Source of the DNA: Pelodera strongyloides
Lineage: Eukaryota > Nematoda > Chromadorea > Rhabditida > Rhabditidae
Assembly: GCA_036852015.1 (NCBI GenBank)
Contig: JAANDG010000047.1
Coordinates: 62,001 to 126,000, forward strand
Length of the DNA stretch: 64,000 bases
Direction of reading: 5' to 3'
Shown here: one piece after another, positions 13,060 to 24,378 of the stretch
Numbering within the stretch: the stretch's first letter is position 1
Layout of the letters: each line of letters begins with the position of its first letter
Translations under genes and position numbers: made by a program
The notes under the pieces: generated by a model
What the model was told of the DNA's origin: nothing
What the model saw: only the letters and a program-made list of their open reading frames with translations
Databases searched by the model: none

Positions 13060-13130
13060 AGTCTCTCTCTCACTCTCTCTCTCTCTTTCTCTCGTTCTTT
13101 CCTCATCTCTCTTTCTTTCCCTCTATTATT
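13060..13130. repeat. (TC)n tract
   Basis: Imperfect CT-rich microsatellite in intergenic DNA. Confidence 0.8.
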
Positions 13131-13307
13131 TTGGTCCTTTTCTCCTATACTTTAGTGTCCCAGGAAGGCAAGCACGTTGAAGTACTCAACACATAATACG
13201 CAATTCAGATTTAGCATATATATTCAGGAAGCGTATTATGAAAGCCGCATGTACTTTGTAGTTTACATAGAATACAAAAGTTACTCAATATGCCTAAATA
13301 ATAATAA

Positions 13308-13473
13308 TCTTGAAACGCATTTTTTTTTTTAATTTTATTTGAAACGCATAATAATCAATTTTTGGACAACTGAATTCTTACTTATTTATCCTAAATTTAT
13401 GTTCATGTGCATAAGCTGCATAAGAATGCTTACTCTCGAAGCGTTTCAAAAACCCGCCGGTATTTCGCTTTAA
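13308..13473. repeat. Family 1 palindrome, copy 7 (left end damaged)
   Basis: Right half intact to CGCTTTAA. The left end is broken by a T run and a duplicated TTGAAACGCAT. Confidence 0.7.
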
Positions 13474-14239
13474 GCACATTTTTTGTGAAGGATCTAGTAA
13501 TATACGTTACAAATAACTTATTGAATATTGTTGGAAATAAAATAACCCTTGAACGCAAATTGCAAATACACTAATACACAGTATCTGAACGAACCTTTCC
13601 TTCAACCCGAAACTTGGCGCTGTTTCCGCGCAATTTTTTTCGTCACTTGTACGCCTATGTATTGTGTGCCAGTTGTCACACATGTCCCACTTTCGTCGTA
13701 CTTCCAAAAATTGTGCCACACCTGCGCCATATTTATGCTGCGAACTAGCTTTCCGCCTCACTGCCAGTTGCGCGGCGTAAATCTCTGTTTCATCAGTGCT
13801 TTGATCATCTATTTTCTTTTACTAATTTCGCGTTTCTTTCATAATATTAGTACAAATAAGAATATTTCTATGTTTAGGTGAACTCAGTGTGTACATTATT
13901 AAAATTTCCGTCATTGCCGAAATAGAAATTAGCCTTGGTTTATTCAGTAGGCATAATGACATCTCTCGGGGTTGTCATTACTCACTACATTGTTAGCATA
14001 GATAAACTAATTGTAAGCAATTAGTTAGCTTACAATTAGAATTAGCAATGTTTAACTAAAATTTCAATGGCAAACGACGAATGCGTACACATTCAATAAG
14101 TTCAAAGTTTATAATATCAAACTTAAAAATGTGTATCAAACCTTTTAGGCGTTCTGGTGAATCCAGCGAATAGACTTCATTTATGCATAGCATACAATTA
14201 TATCATCAGATCAGCGTCCGGTCCTAAGTTAAAGCGAGG

Positions 14240-14424
14240 TTAAAGCGAAATAAAGGCCGGTTTTTGAAACGCACCGCGGACAACTGAATTCTTACGCATT
14301 TATGCTAATTTGCTCGAATTTAGCTCGATTTTTTTTTATTGTAATGTATGTTCATTTGCATGTGTTGCATAAGAATGCTGATGTACTCGATGCGTTTCAA
14401 AAACCGGCCCGTATTTCGCTTTAA
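14240..14424. repeat. Family 1 palindrome, copy 8
   Basis: Complete. The left terminus TTAAAGCGA occurs twice in a row (14229 and 14240), as if an earlier end were left in place. Confidence 0.88.
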
Positions 14425-14443
14425 ATTGAAATCATTATACCAG

Positions 14444-14533
14444 GATGGACCACTCTTTGAGGAGATTGCCTTGTGGAAACACACCTTCGTGTGCAACCAT
14501 CAGATGGGCTCAAACTCAGGGTCAGAAAATTAA
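14444..14533 (+). other. Orphan exon-like ORF between two palindromic elements
   Basis: After an acceptor-like ACCAG, an open frame of 29 codons ends in TAA. It begins DGPLFEEIALWKHTF and ends GSNSGSEN. Base composition and codon choice look like neighbouring exons rather than intergenic DNA. A palindromic element ends 19 nt upstream and another starts 52 nt downstream. I found no other exon that it clearly joins, so it could be a terminal exon of an undetected gene or a relic. Family not recognised. Confidence 0.3.
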
Positions 14534-14585
14534 CATTCTCTGCTCATACATAGATTTAATTTTTCTTCACAATAATGTGCCTTAC

Positions 14586-14760
14586 TTAAAGCGAAATGCC
14601 GGCCGGTTTTTGAAATACACACCAGCATTCTCATGCGGCTTAAGCGAATGAACGTAAATTTGAACAAAAAATCGAGTTAAATTCGAGCAACTTAGCACAA
14701 ATACGTAAGAATTCAGTTATCCACGATGCGTTTCAAAAGCAGGAAGGTATTTCGCTTTAA
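14586..14760. repeat. Family 1 palindrome, copy 9
   Basis: Complete, in the opposite internal orientation to copy 8, so the two flank the orphan exon-like ORF as a large inverted pair. Confidence 0.88.
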
Positions 14761-15266
14761 TTACCAATGTAACTATTTAAGCACCTCATAGCGTAGAATA
14801 ATTTGTAATATCCGACTCTGCCTCTAATTTCCTCTATTTTTGTGGTCCTTTTTATTTTTCGTACTAAATTCCGCAAACTTCGCGTATTATTATGATTGTC
14901 GTCATTTCCATAAATACTCGTTTTTCCATACGCACTTTGACTGAATTATAGCTGGAAAACGAATAAAAGTTCTAAAAAATCCGTTTTTTGGCGAAAACGC
15001 TTTTAGCTCTTTTGTGTCCTTTGAAAAATGGCAAACGGAAAACTCGCCGGGCAATTTCGTACGTGACCCAGTGTATTATTATATGCCACTATTGAGGTGG
15101 TCTAGCCCAAATATCAAAGCATAAAGGATTAAAATATAAAATAGCCCAAATGATGCAATTTATATATTAAGAATTTAAAATATATACGTACTTATTTATC
15201 ACTAGAGGAAACATTTACTCTATATCTGTTTTCTACCCTGTCAATGGTTTATTGCACATTTATCGA

Positions 15267-15540
15267 TTTACTTTATGGGGTTTGCAAGTATGCCAAAAAC
15301 CGCGAGTTTTCCTTGCAAGTATCAATTCGCAAAATCGTGTGCTTTTTACACAATTTTACCGTAATTTTGACACATTCGCACTATAGAAAATCCGCCATCA
15401 AAGACATTTTTTGTTGAACAATTGGTCCCGTGGCGATCGGTCGTAAAAACTACCTGTAGATATGATCGTGTAGTGCCAAGATACGGTAAATTTTTCGATA
15501 CTTGCAAGGAAAATCGGGCATACTTGCAAACCCCATTAAG
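15267..15540. repeat. Inverted-repeat element with GGGGTTTGCAAGTATGCC arms
   Basis: The left arm GGGGTTTGCAAGTATGCC is complemented near 15515-15535. Inner segments (ACTTGCAAGGAAAA, TTTTCCTTGCAAGT) also pair. No ORF. Confidence 0.65.
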
Positions 15541-16330
15541 TGAAATAACCCTCGTTACAGATTTTCAAACCTTTTACCCTTTCAGTTGTCAACTTATTTT
15601 ATTGCATCAGCGGACCAGTTCGAATTAGTTAGAATTAGTTCGAATTAGTATACTAAACTTCATACGCAGAAAGTTGATTCCGTTTGTTACTTCAGGTTAA
15701 TATCTACCCATTGATACCCCTGAGAAAATAAGGGAAATCCCCAAACGTAATCCATGACAAACATAAAATATACATACATTTCTCACGGCGCTAAGTTTCT
15801 CACGGAGATACATATGTGTAGTTAGTTATGTAGATAAGTGTAGTTTACTCTGCCCTTGCAAAGGTTACCTGCATCCTACACCACACACCTTCTATCGGGC
15901 CTTTTCGCAATTATTAATTTCCTACGAAACTATCAGATTTGTAATTATGGTCATTGCATATAACTGAAATTCTGGTATGCAGGTATGCTATCATTATACA
16001 GTTATTCATGTCCTGTTTAAACTTCATATTCAGAGTTTATCTTAACAATTTAATAGTATTTCTTTTGCCAATTAACTCATTGCCTTTTGCATGATGTAAT
16101 AAAATAAGTTAGTGAAAAGGATAATAATAGTTATTTGTAAAAGTGCCACTTCCCACTTTCTTTTAGGGGTTTTCCATGTTTTCTCGGAATTCCGGATATA
16201 AGTTGTCAAATGCAGGTGCAGGGGTAGTGCAAATTCGCATTGGTTTTTGGGGGAAGTTACGGGTATTTCTCTATTATAAGGGCTAGTTTATGGATTGAGT
16301 GAGTCTTCCTTTTACGTTGCTCAGAACTAA

Positions 16331-16512
16331 TCAAAGCGAAATACCGGCCGGTTTTTGAAATACATCGAGTACACCAGCACTCGTATGCAGCTTATGCAAA
16401 TGAGCATAAATTAGAATAAAAAATCGAGCTAAATTCGAGCTACTTAGCATAAATACGTAGGAATTCAGTTGTCCACGATGCGTTTCAAAAACAAGGCGGT
16501 ATGTTGCTTTAA
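16331..16512. repeat. Family 1 palindrome, copy 10
   Basis: The left flank is TCAA rather than TTAA. The right end reads TTGCTTTAA. Confidence 0.85.
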
Positions 16513-17436
16513 TATACGTTGCTCACATCATATTGATTCTTATTTTAACATTATTACATGCCATCGCCTGAGCACATCCGACAAAAACCCGAGTTGTATG
16601 GTATGGCGATAGCCACGTTTGAAGTAGAGCTGAGGCCGGTCTGTCTCACCAACATTTACGTGGGAAGTAAAACGTTAACAGGCTTCTTCTGTAGACTTTG
16701 CCCACAATTTCCTTGCAAACGGTTCGCGTCGCCCACGGAAATGTTGGTGAAATTATGCTTCGGAACTTCTCCAACAATTTATATATACAATACAATTTTA
16801 CAGCTTTTTCCTACTTCTATTATCTTTAGGTGGGTTTTTTTGTGTTCTTCCATTGTGTTTTCGTGATATTCTTTTTGCTTATTGTTTCCGAACTGACACA
16901 TAGATATTATATTAGCTCCGGATATGCCCAAAACTAGACATATACATCTTTTTTTCTGGTCTTCACGTAAAGGAACGTAGATACATTATATAATATAAAC
17001 TTCATATTCGGTTGCTCCGCAACATCTATTTCGGAACATTATCGTTTATTCTATTCTATTTTTATTCTTCAGAAATAAGAATAGGGATTTTAAATAACTC
17101 TTATTTTTTATCCTTTATCTTAGTCATTTTCAACACTTTAAACTTTAAAAAAGGTGAAAATAGAAACAAGAAAAAAAGCTCACGCAAATGTGCAAATGAA
17201 TATTGTGGACATAAAATAGGACATGTGATCCTGAGATATCGTATGAGCATTTTTGCGTGTGGGAATTTTTTTTTTGCCCTTTTTTGTATTTTTTTTCTTT
17301 TCGTTTTTTCTATCGGCTTTGTCCTTTGTCGCCAGTTGAAGTTGAAAATATTTGGACTACTGTAAATTCATCGTCGTGAGATATTTGAATATTATGCATG
17401 AAGATGAATCCACTTACTATTTTTTAATCGTTTTGT

Positions 17437-17608
17437 TTGAAGCGAAATACCGGTCGGTTTTTAAAACGCATCGTGGGCAGCTGAATTCTCACGTACTTTA
17501 CCCGAATTTAGCTATCTTTTTAGTCTAATTTATGTTCATTTGCATATGCTGCATAAGAAAGCAGGTGAACTCAATGCGTTTCAAAAACCGGCTAGTATTT
17601 CGCTTTAA
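17437..17608. repeat. Family 1 palindrome, copy 11
   Basis: The left flank is TTGA. ACCGGTCGGT replaces the usual inner palindrome at the left. Confidence 0.85.
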
Positions 17609-18315
17609 GAAAACCTAGCCCAAAAGTTTGCTGTTCACGTCTACTCGCCATTGAACGGTTTTCGTGCAAACACCAAAAAGTGATGAAAATCTCAAATTGA
17701 AGAGCTCTTTTTTTTCTTTGAAGATTAATTTTTTCACTTCATCTCTCGGCGTTCCACACTGGTTCCCAGATTATGAAAATTTAGAACACAACTTGAAGAT
17801 TTCCATGTTTCAACTTGTGCTTTAGAGATGGACACAATATTTTATAGAATAAAACGTGACAACTGCTAGTTTGCTTTTATTCTTACGACAAACACTTTTA
17901 TTTTACAACAATGACCAATCACAATGACCAATTTATATCGTTTTCCCCTACAAGTCGACCTATCTTAATTATTGTAATTACGAGGCTTCCTTGCTAAATT
18001 AACTTTTATACGGTGGTGTAGTAACTTTACGGTTGAATATTTTAATTTTTTGCTTCATAACTCTGATGACTCCCTCATAATATAATCGGCGCAAGTGCGG
18101 CGTAGGTAGGGACATGCGAGGGCTTATTGGGTAAAACCTACTAGGACTCCTTGGGACTACTGTAGACAACTGGGCAACTGAAAATGGAGACCTGGGCAAC
18201 TGAGGACTACCGTGGACTACCGTGGACAACCAGGACAACTGTGAACATCCACGAAAATGTGTTTTTATGAGTTAAATAAACCTGACCAAATTATTTATGC
18301 AACTGTATACTTTAC

Positions 18316-18358
18316 TTAAAGTTTCAAAAACCGGCTGGTATTTCGTATTTCGCTTTAA
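18316..18358. repeat. Family 1 terminal fragment (copy 12)
   Basis: Only the right end remains, with a duplicated TATTTCG. Confidence 0.6.
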
Positions 18359-18451
18359 GACCCATATCTCCTTCTCAACGAACAGTATTTCTGATTTTGT
18401 ATGTAACACAGCAGGCTAGATGTGATATTTTATTTAAAGGCAGCATGAACA

Positions 18452-18506
18452 CTTAAAAGCGAAATACCGGCCGGTTTTTGAAACATCCACAATGCGTTAA
18501 TTTTTC
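18452..18506. repeat. Family 1 terminal fragment (copy 13)
   Basis: Only the left end remains (TTAAAAGCGAAATACCGG), truncated after GAAACATCCACAATGCG. Confidence 0.6.
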
Positions 18507-19253
18507 TGTCGGTTTATGATCAGACTGTTAAAATAACCTTCAAAGCTTTCAGAGTATCCAGTTTTTTTTACATTGTCTACACATGCTTTTATTCAAAGTG
18601 AATGTTAGTGAATGTTATTCAAAATGCACAAGTATATGTAGGTGCCAAAGTAGACCTCGGCAAGTATAGTTGCCCAAAGTAGTCCTCAGTTGCCCAGAGT
18701 AGGCTCTCAGTTGCCCAGTATGTTCCAGTGCCCATAGTAGGTTTTATCCAATAAGCCACATGCGAGCCGCAAAAAATCGCGTTGTCCTTTCCTTCTTGTT
18801 TCAGTTATAAAACGTGTGCATACATAGAATACTAACTACTTCCGCATGCAGGCGGAGACCAAAGTAAAGCGAGGCGCCAATATGAATTGTGCAACTTTTG
18901 AAACATAGGACACGAGTACTTTTACGCTTTTACCGATTTGCCCCCGGAACTTTAGAGTAGTTATCCCGTTATTGTTGTGTTTCTTTGCCTCACGTGCTCA
19001 ACTAAGATAAGGTGCATACAACATGTTTATATTTCTTGACTTAAATCATTGCTTACAATAGTACGCATAGTAAATGTTTCATCGTTTCATGGAACCCAAT
19101 TTTTTTCACTGTTGAGGAAGAGTGAAAAGTCAAAAAAGTTTATTTCTGAATATTTTTCAAAACAGAGATTTCAGGCATTTTAGCGCTCATTTAGAACCTA
19201 TAAGGAGTAGTAATGAGGCTCTAAAGTCTCAGTAACATTCCGTTCATTAAATC

Positions 19254-19397
19254 CGTATTGTACCTACTTTGGAAAATTTGCATATGATACACATTTCCTA
19301 TGTATCCTATGCAAAGTGTGTGCCCGAAGTTTGCCGGACGGGCACACACTTAGAAATTCGTATCATATGCAAATTTTCCAAAGTAGGTACAATACGC
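19254..19397. repeat. Hairpin element, GTATTGTACCTACTTTGG arms
   Basis: GTATTGTACCTACTTTGG at the left pairs with its exact complement ending at 19397, with arms of more than 40 bp. Related ends occur at 27521-27600 and 36110-36137 next to TTAAAGCAG or CTGCTTTAA, so this is another TTAA-type family. Confidence 0.75.
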
Positions 19398-20078
19398 TTA
19401 AACCAATGTAATTATAGTTTGTTTAACCTGCAAAACATTTTCAATCAAACATATTTATTTATGTAAATAAAGTGTACACAAACTAACTTACGTGGTTTTC
19501 CTGATGGTGAGACGATATTTTCCCTCACGCGTGAATGCCGCTGATTAGCTCGCGCTAACAAACAAAAATAGAAATTCATACATTTTTGGGTGAAAACCCC
19601 CTAATTATCTAGGATTGAACGCCTTTCTTAATTATTCTCATATTTATTACGAATTTTCAAGTGAATATTGTATTTTGGGAACAATTGTCACTTCTTGCCT
19701 GCTTCACGATCAAAAATCGAACCTATGAACCGATTCGGTTGTGTAAAATAGCGAGCCTGCTTTACCAGACTTGGGCAGCAGGTTCGACGCTAGAGCTAGA
19801 TTAACACTCAATTCATGAGCAAAATATAATTATTTGATAGTAAGCTGCCTGTACGATCTACACGATCCAACTACACGACATCGGTGATTTTCAGTTGATA
19901 AATGCTCGTCACTAACAGTCCCCTAACGGTTTCGTATCAACTTGTTGTAACCCTAGCAATTACTTGACATAACATGCGTTTTTTTCTTTTGGGCGTGGTA
20001 CATCGGTACATGTTATGCTAAGTTATGCAGTCCCGTATCTCTATTTTGCTGAATGTTGTCCCAGTACTGTACACAAGG

Positions 20079-20527
20079 TTAAAGGGACGGCCCATCAAAA
20101 TAAACCTATAGTTTGCATGTTTTTATAATTTGTATAAAGGGGGTTTATTATAATATATGTACACTAAGTTACGGCTAGACTTTATCCCGCTGAAATTTTT
20201 CGGTGTCGATAAACTCAAAAGTATACCGTAGAAGACCAACAATTGCACCCTTATTTCCTTACCGCGTCTCCCGAGGATACCTCGCTCTGATTGGGACCCG
20301 GGAGACTATCTGTCCATATAGCCATATTCCCCCCGGACACGCGACAAGAAAATAGGGTGCAATTGTTGGTCTTCTACGGTATACTTTTGAGTTTATCGAC
20401 ACCGAAAAATTTCAGCGGGATAAAGTCTAGCCGTAACTTAGTGTACATATATTATAATAAACCCCCTTTATACAAATTATAAAAACATGCAAAATATGGG
20501 TTTATTTTGATGGGCCCGTCCCTTTAA
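20079..20527. repeat. Family 2 palindrome, copy 2, about 449 bp
   Basis: Starts TTAAAGGGACGGCCCATCAA and ends TTGATGGGCCCGTCCCTTTAA-like. The arms pair over about 190 bp. The closing TTAA is shared with a family 1 copy. Confidence 0.85.
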
Positions 20528-20696
20528 AGCGAAATACTGGCCGGTTTATGTAACTCATCGTGGACAACTGAATTCTTACGTATTTACGCTAATTTACTCG
20601 CTCCTTTTTATTCTAATTTATGTTCATTTGCATAAGCCGCATGAGAATGCCGGTGTACTCGATGTGTTTCAAAAACCTGCCGGTATTTCGCTTTAA
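20524..20696. repeat. Family 1 palindrome, copy 14
   Basis: Complete, butt-joined to the preceding long palindrome at one TTAA. Confidence 0.88.
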
Positions 20697-21203
20697 ATTA
20701 GTTATTCTTCTTTTACAATCATGATAACCTTCGTTTTCTGTCACGTCTGTAATAGTTCTCTAAATTTATTCGATCCTATCTTAATCTTATTCCTTGTAAT
20801 ATTTATTTGTCTTAACACGTGCACCTTTTTGCAGGTCTGGGCCTCCCTCTTTTGCCACTTTTCCATTGTGGGCCCTCAAAGTTTGTGTCCAAATAAGTTG
20901 GACTAACAATGACCTTCGAAGCAATTACGTGCTGGGTCCCAAAGCGTCCTTAGCGTTTCCGCAACTCAAAACTACCTTATAGTAGTCTGTTTTCGCAAAA
21001 GTTAAACGTTTCTTGTGGTTTCGTATCACAAAATACACCCGCATTAGAAAAAGAGCCTTTGGCCTTGGACATAATAGGGCTACAATTATCCTGGGACATA
21101 TTTGAAACGTGATCTGTCGATATTCTGAAGATTCTCATTCTCTCTACTCGCTATTAAGCTCAAGGTAGGTTGTTTAGACCAACAACTTAAAAAATTTCAA
21201 GAG

Positions 21204-21379
21204 TTAAAGCGAAAAACCAGCCCGTTTTTGGAACACATCTATTAGACCGGCATTCGTATGCATCTTATGAGCATAAATTAGAATAAAAAATCGAGCTAAA
21301 TTCGAGCAAATTGGCTTAAATACGTAAGAATACAGTTGTCCACGGTGCGTTCTAAAAACCGGTCCGTATTTCGCTTTAA
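21204..21379. repeat. Family 1 palindrome, copy 15
   Basis: Complete; inner motif changed to ACCAGCCCGT at the left and ACCGGTCCGT at the right. Confidence 0.85.
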
Positions 21380-21780
21380 AAATTTCCAGAGATAAAAGTA
21401 TTATTTTCGAAAAAAAAAAGAATTAAAACTGCAACCAACTCTAGGTTTTACTATACGAAATCATACAAATTGAGAATCTACAACCTATTTTTCAAAAGGA
21501 ACAAACTTTTTGAAACACAATTATCCGCAGGGTATTTTTTTTTCAATCACCTGTACTCGCATAGCTCTGCGCGCAGCCGCATGACGTTGGAATTTCTGAA
21601 TATTTGTTTTCTTGTGAGATTGACACTTATACACTCTTCAGAAGCGCTATGGTTGACAAGTAAAAAGGAAGAAGAAATCAACAATAAATGGTTAGTTTTT
21701 TATTGTTAATCTAAAGCATGCATTTATTAGACGGGAATTGATGATTTTGTTCTCAACGTATAGCAACTTTTCTTTCAGAA

Positions 21781-22169
21781 ATGCTCAAACCAGGGCGTAT
21801 TAGCACTCCGCGTTCGATGCGTCCTCTTATTGGAACGTTTGTGCCAACGTGAGCTACTTTATATTATCTTCATGCAGCTTTTAAAGCGAAATACCTGCCG
21901 GTTCTTGAAAAACATCGAATACACCAGCATTCTTATGCGTCCTATGCAAATGAAGATAAGATAGAATAAAAAATCGAGGTAAATTCAAGCAGCTTTGCAT
22001 AAATACGTAAGAATTAAGCCGTCCACGATGCATTACTGCTTTTGCTAGAACGTCGACGAATGCTTTAAATGATGCTGGAATAAAAACTCTATTAGAGTAC
22101 CTTGAACATAAGTTTTTATTTACCTTCCTCCATACTCATACTCATACTGAAACTAGCATTTTTCAAACG

Positions 22170-22235
<66 letters not shown>

Positions 22236-24378
22236 TTTTTATTTAGCATTTGATAACAATAATTTTAGGATAAATAAAAGGGTAGCAGTCAACGTAGGAG
22301 CTAAAGCTGAAAGTTCACCAGGGGGTCCTTTCACAAAAATTGTCCTTTGTAAACTAAGCGAACACATTTCACTGTCACACAACCTTTTCCAAAGTGACAA
22401 CTTGTAATGGGAACTGGGAACTTATAACAGTTGTCCCAGACGTATTTCACGCTTTCAACTTGTTTTTATGTCTGAACATTTTCGTTCAATAAAGCACATT
22501 TTGTCGCAAGCTTCAGTTCAAAGTTTATAACAGTTCTTTAGAACGAAGCGAAATATATTAGAACGCGAAAACTTTTCCCCCAGTCAATCATCAACGACAT
22601 GTTTTCTCAGTTTCGTAGCGTAAAAGTTGGCTCAATAGATGTGTTCAACTTTAGTTGATTTGCATTGTTTATGATACAAATACAAATATTTACAAATGTA
22701 AAAGTGCACAGGATAGTGAAAACCCCGATTTCGCCCCGATTATTTTCCGAAAAAAAAACCGATTTCGCCCCGATTATTTTCCAAAAAAACCCGATTTCGC
22801 CCAGATTTATTTTCCAAACAAAAAACCCGATTTCGCCCCGATCAAGGCCCGATTTTTTGACGGACTTGATCGGGGAGAAATCGAGGTTTTTGGTTTTCCA
22901 TGTGTGTCATCTTGTTGAGCATCGTACCTAGACGTCGTGAAAAAATGCCGACATAATTTTGTGAGATTTCTCAATCTAAATACTAAATATCACCTAAATA
23001 TTTCATTATTATTGTGTGCGTCATCCGCCAAACACATGCTTTCCTTCTAAATGTCAAACAAGTAATCATTTTGTCTAGAAAGAGAAAAAAAGGAAATAAA
23101 TAGAAGGACGTTGTGCTTTGATATTCATTTATGTATAAAGGGTTAGGCGCACCATATGCATGCGAAATTTTCGTCCTATATAATTTTCCGTGAGCCTGGC
23201 TCTTTGCGTACTTTTCTGCTTTAGAATAGTACCGCAGTAGAATAGAGATTGAACGTTGACCAAGGTCTTTATTTAAAAAAATATTTTTATTTAATTTAGA
23301 AACCTAATTTAGAAACCTAATTTAGAAAAAATTCTTCACACACAGTATTTCTTCCCTTTATATTCAGTTTTCATTGGCTTCGGTGTGTACATTCTACATT
23401 TGGACTCCACTATTAAATTTATCCCAAAACGTTTCTTTTCACGCTAAAGGCTAAAGAAACTTGTAGAGATGGAGACAAAAATATCCCTTTTCTCAGTTTC
23501 CGTTTGTTTTCTTCAAAAACAACAATAACAACCACGGTTCACTTCATAATTAGCTGAAGCTTGTGACCGTAGTCTTTGTTTTTTTTTCGTCTTTGCTAGT
23601 TCAATTTTATCAACTAGAAATTGAAATTTCCTCCCTTTCCTTCTGTTTTATCTTGGATAAATCTAAGAAGTTTGTCAGTGTACTTCACTTTACTGCCTAT
23701 ATTCCCTCTTTCAGACACGATATTACCTAGTACTTGTTACTCCTACTTTGTCCGAAAAACCACCGTATCTTCTATGGAGATAATTCTAGTATTACTACCG
23801 TAGTCTCGTATCCAGTGTACTGTAATGATGTTTCTCCGTCCGTCTGAATCACTTTTCACAATTCCATCGATTACGGTATCGAATTGGGATGAGGACGACT
23901 TATTGTAAGAAATAAACATTATTGTTATGGCCTTCCCGAACAGATTGGCCACTGAGACCCATGCAAAGGTCAGGTGGTCGCAGGTCACAGGTCACACAAG
24001 CTGGAAACTGGGTAACTCAGGTTGACAACGAGATAAATCAAATCTCCGAGCAGAGGTAAATCACTGGTCATACCATATTGTCTTGCCCTGCAAGACCTCC
24101 CGCACCGTTTTCGCAGTTTTGCTTATATATTTGTTTAAAACAATTCCTCACTCAACGAATTTATAAATAGAAAATACGAGAAGCATCTTCAATTATTTAA
24201 AAGACACAATTTTTTATTTGAAATAAATCTTTACCTTTAGTCACGCCTCCACGTCTTTCGGTCCAGCTCCCCCTATACCAGGAGGACGACGGAATTCAGT
24301 GTATTCAATCAAGAATCCCTCTTTACACACGGCAAGGAGCCAGAGAAGTACGGGGAGGTCGACCCCAAAACATACGAG
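21781..24378 (+). CDS. Alternative 5' coding exons (isoform A) of the K2P channel
   Basis: Exon 21781-21848 starts with ATG two bases after TTTCAG, a likely spliced-leader site, and encodes MLKPGRISTPRSMRPLIG. Exon 24241-24378 follows in phase and adds a basic Ser/Thr-rich stretch (for example ARSQRSTGRSTPKHT). It ends with two bases left over (AG), which combine with the C at 42795 to continue SAERLNLYLDR. The joining intron to 42795 would be 18.4 kb. All three frames of the 138-nt exon are open, so frame choice rests on phase and on the start exon. This N-terminus would be cytosolic and rich in possible kinase sites. Confidence 0.55.

Larger units (their letters stand above)
18080..18790. 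repeat. Composite inverted repeat with GGGCAACTG-rich arms
   Basis: The left arm (about 18110-18250) contains TTGGGTAAAACCTACTAGGA. The right arm (about 18640-18760) carries its approximate complement, CTAGTAGGTTTTATCCAATA-like. Both arms hold degenerate GGGCAACTGAGGACTAC units. Two family 1 fragments lie between them. Confidence 0.55.
11431..21775. other. Intergenic repeat-rich region
   Basis: Between the kinase-like gene and the first K2P exon. Holds palindromic elements, a pol III-like segment, simple repeats and one orphan exon-like ORF. No complete gene seen. Confidence 0.6.

Noticed and set aside
16558..16866. 102-codon frame that looks partly coding
   Set aside because: Most of it is an inverted repeat: TCACCAACATTTACGTGGG near 16645 is complemented near 16732-16750. 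A hairpin element explains the apparent bias.
22102..22407. Frame with a long poly-lysine run
   Set aside because: Product of the A homopolymer in a K2P intron.
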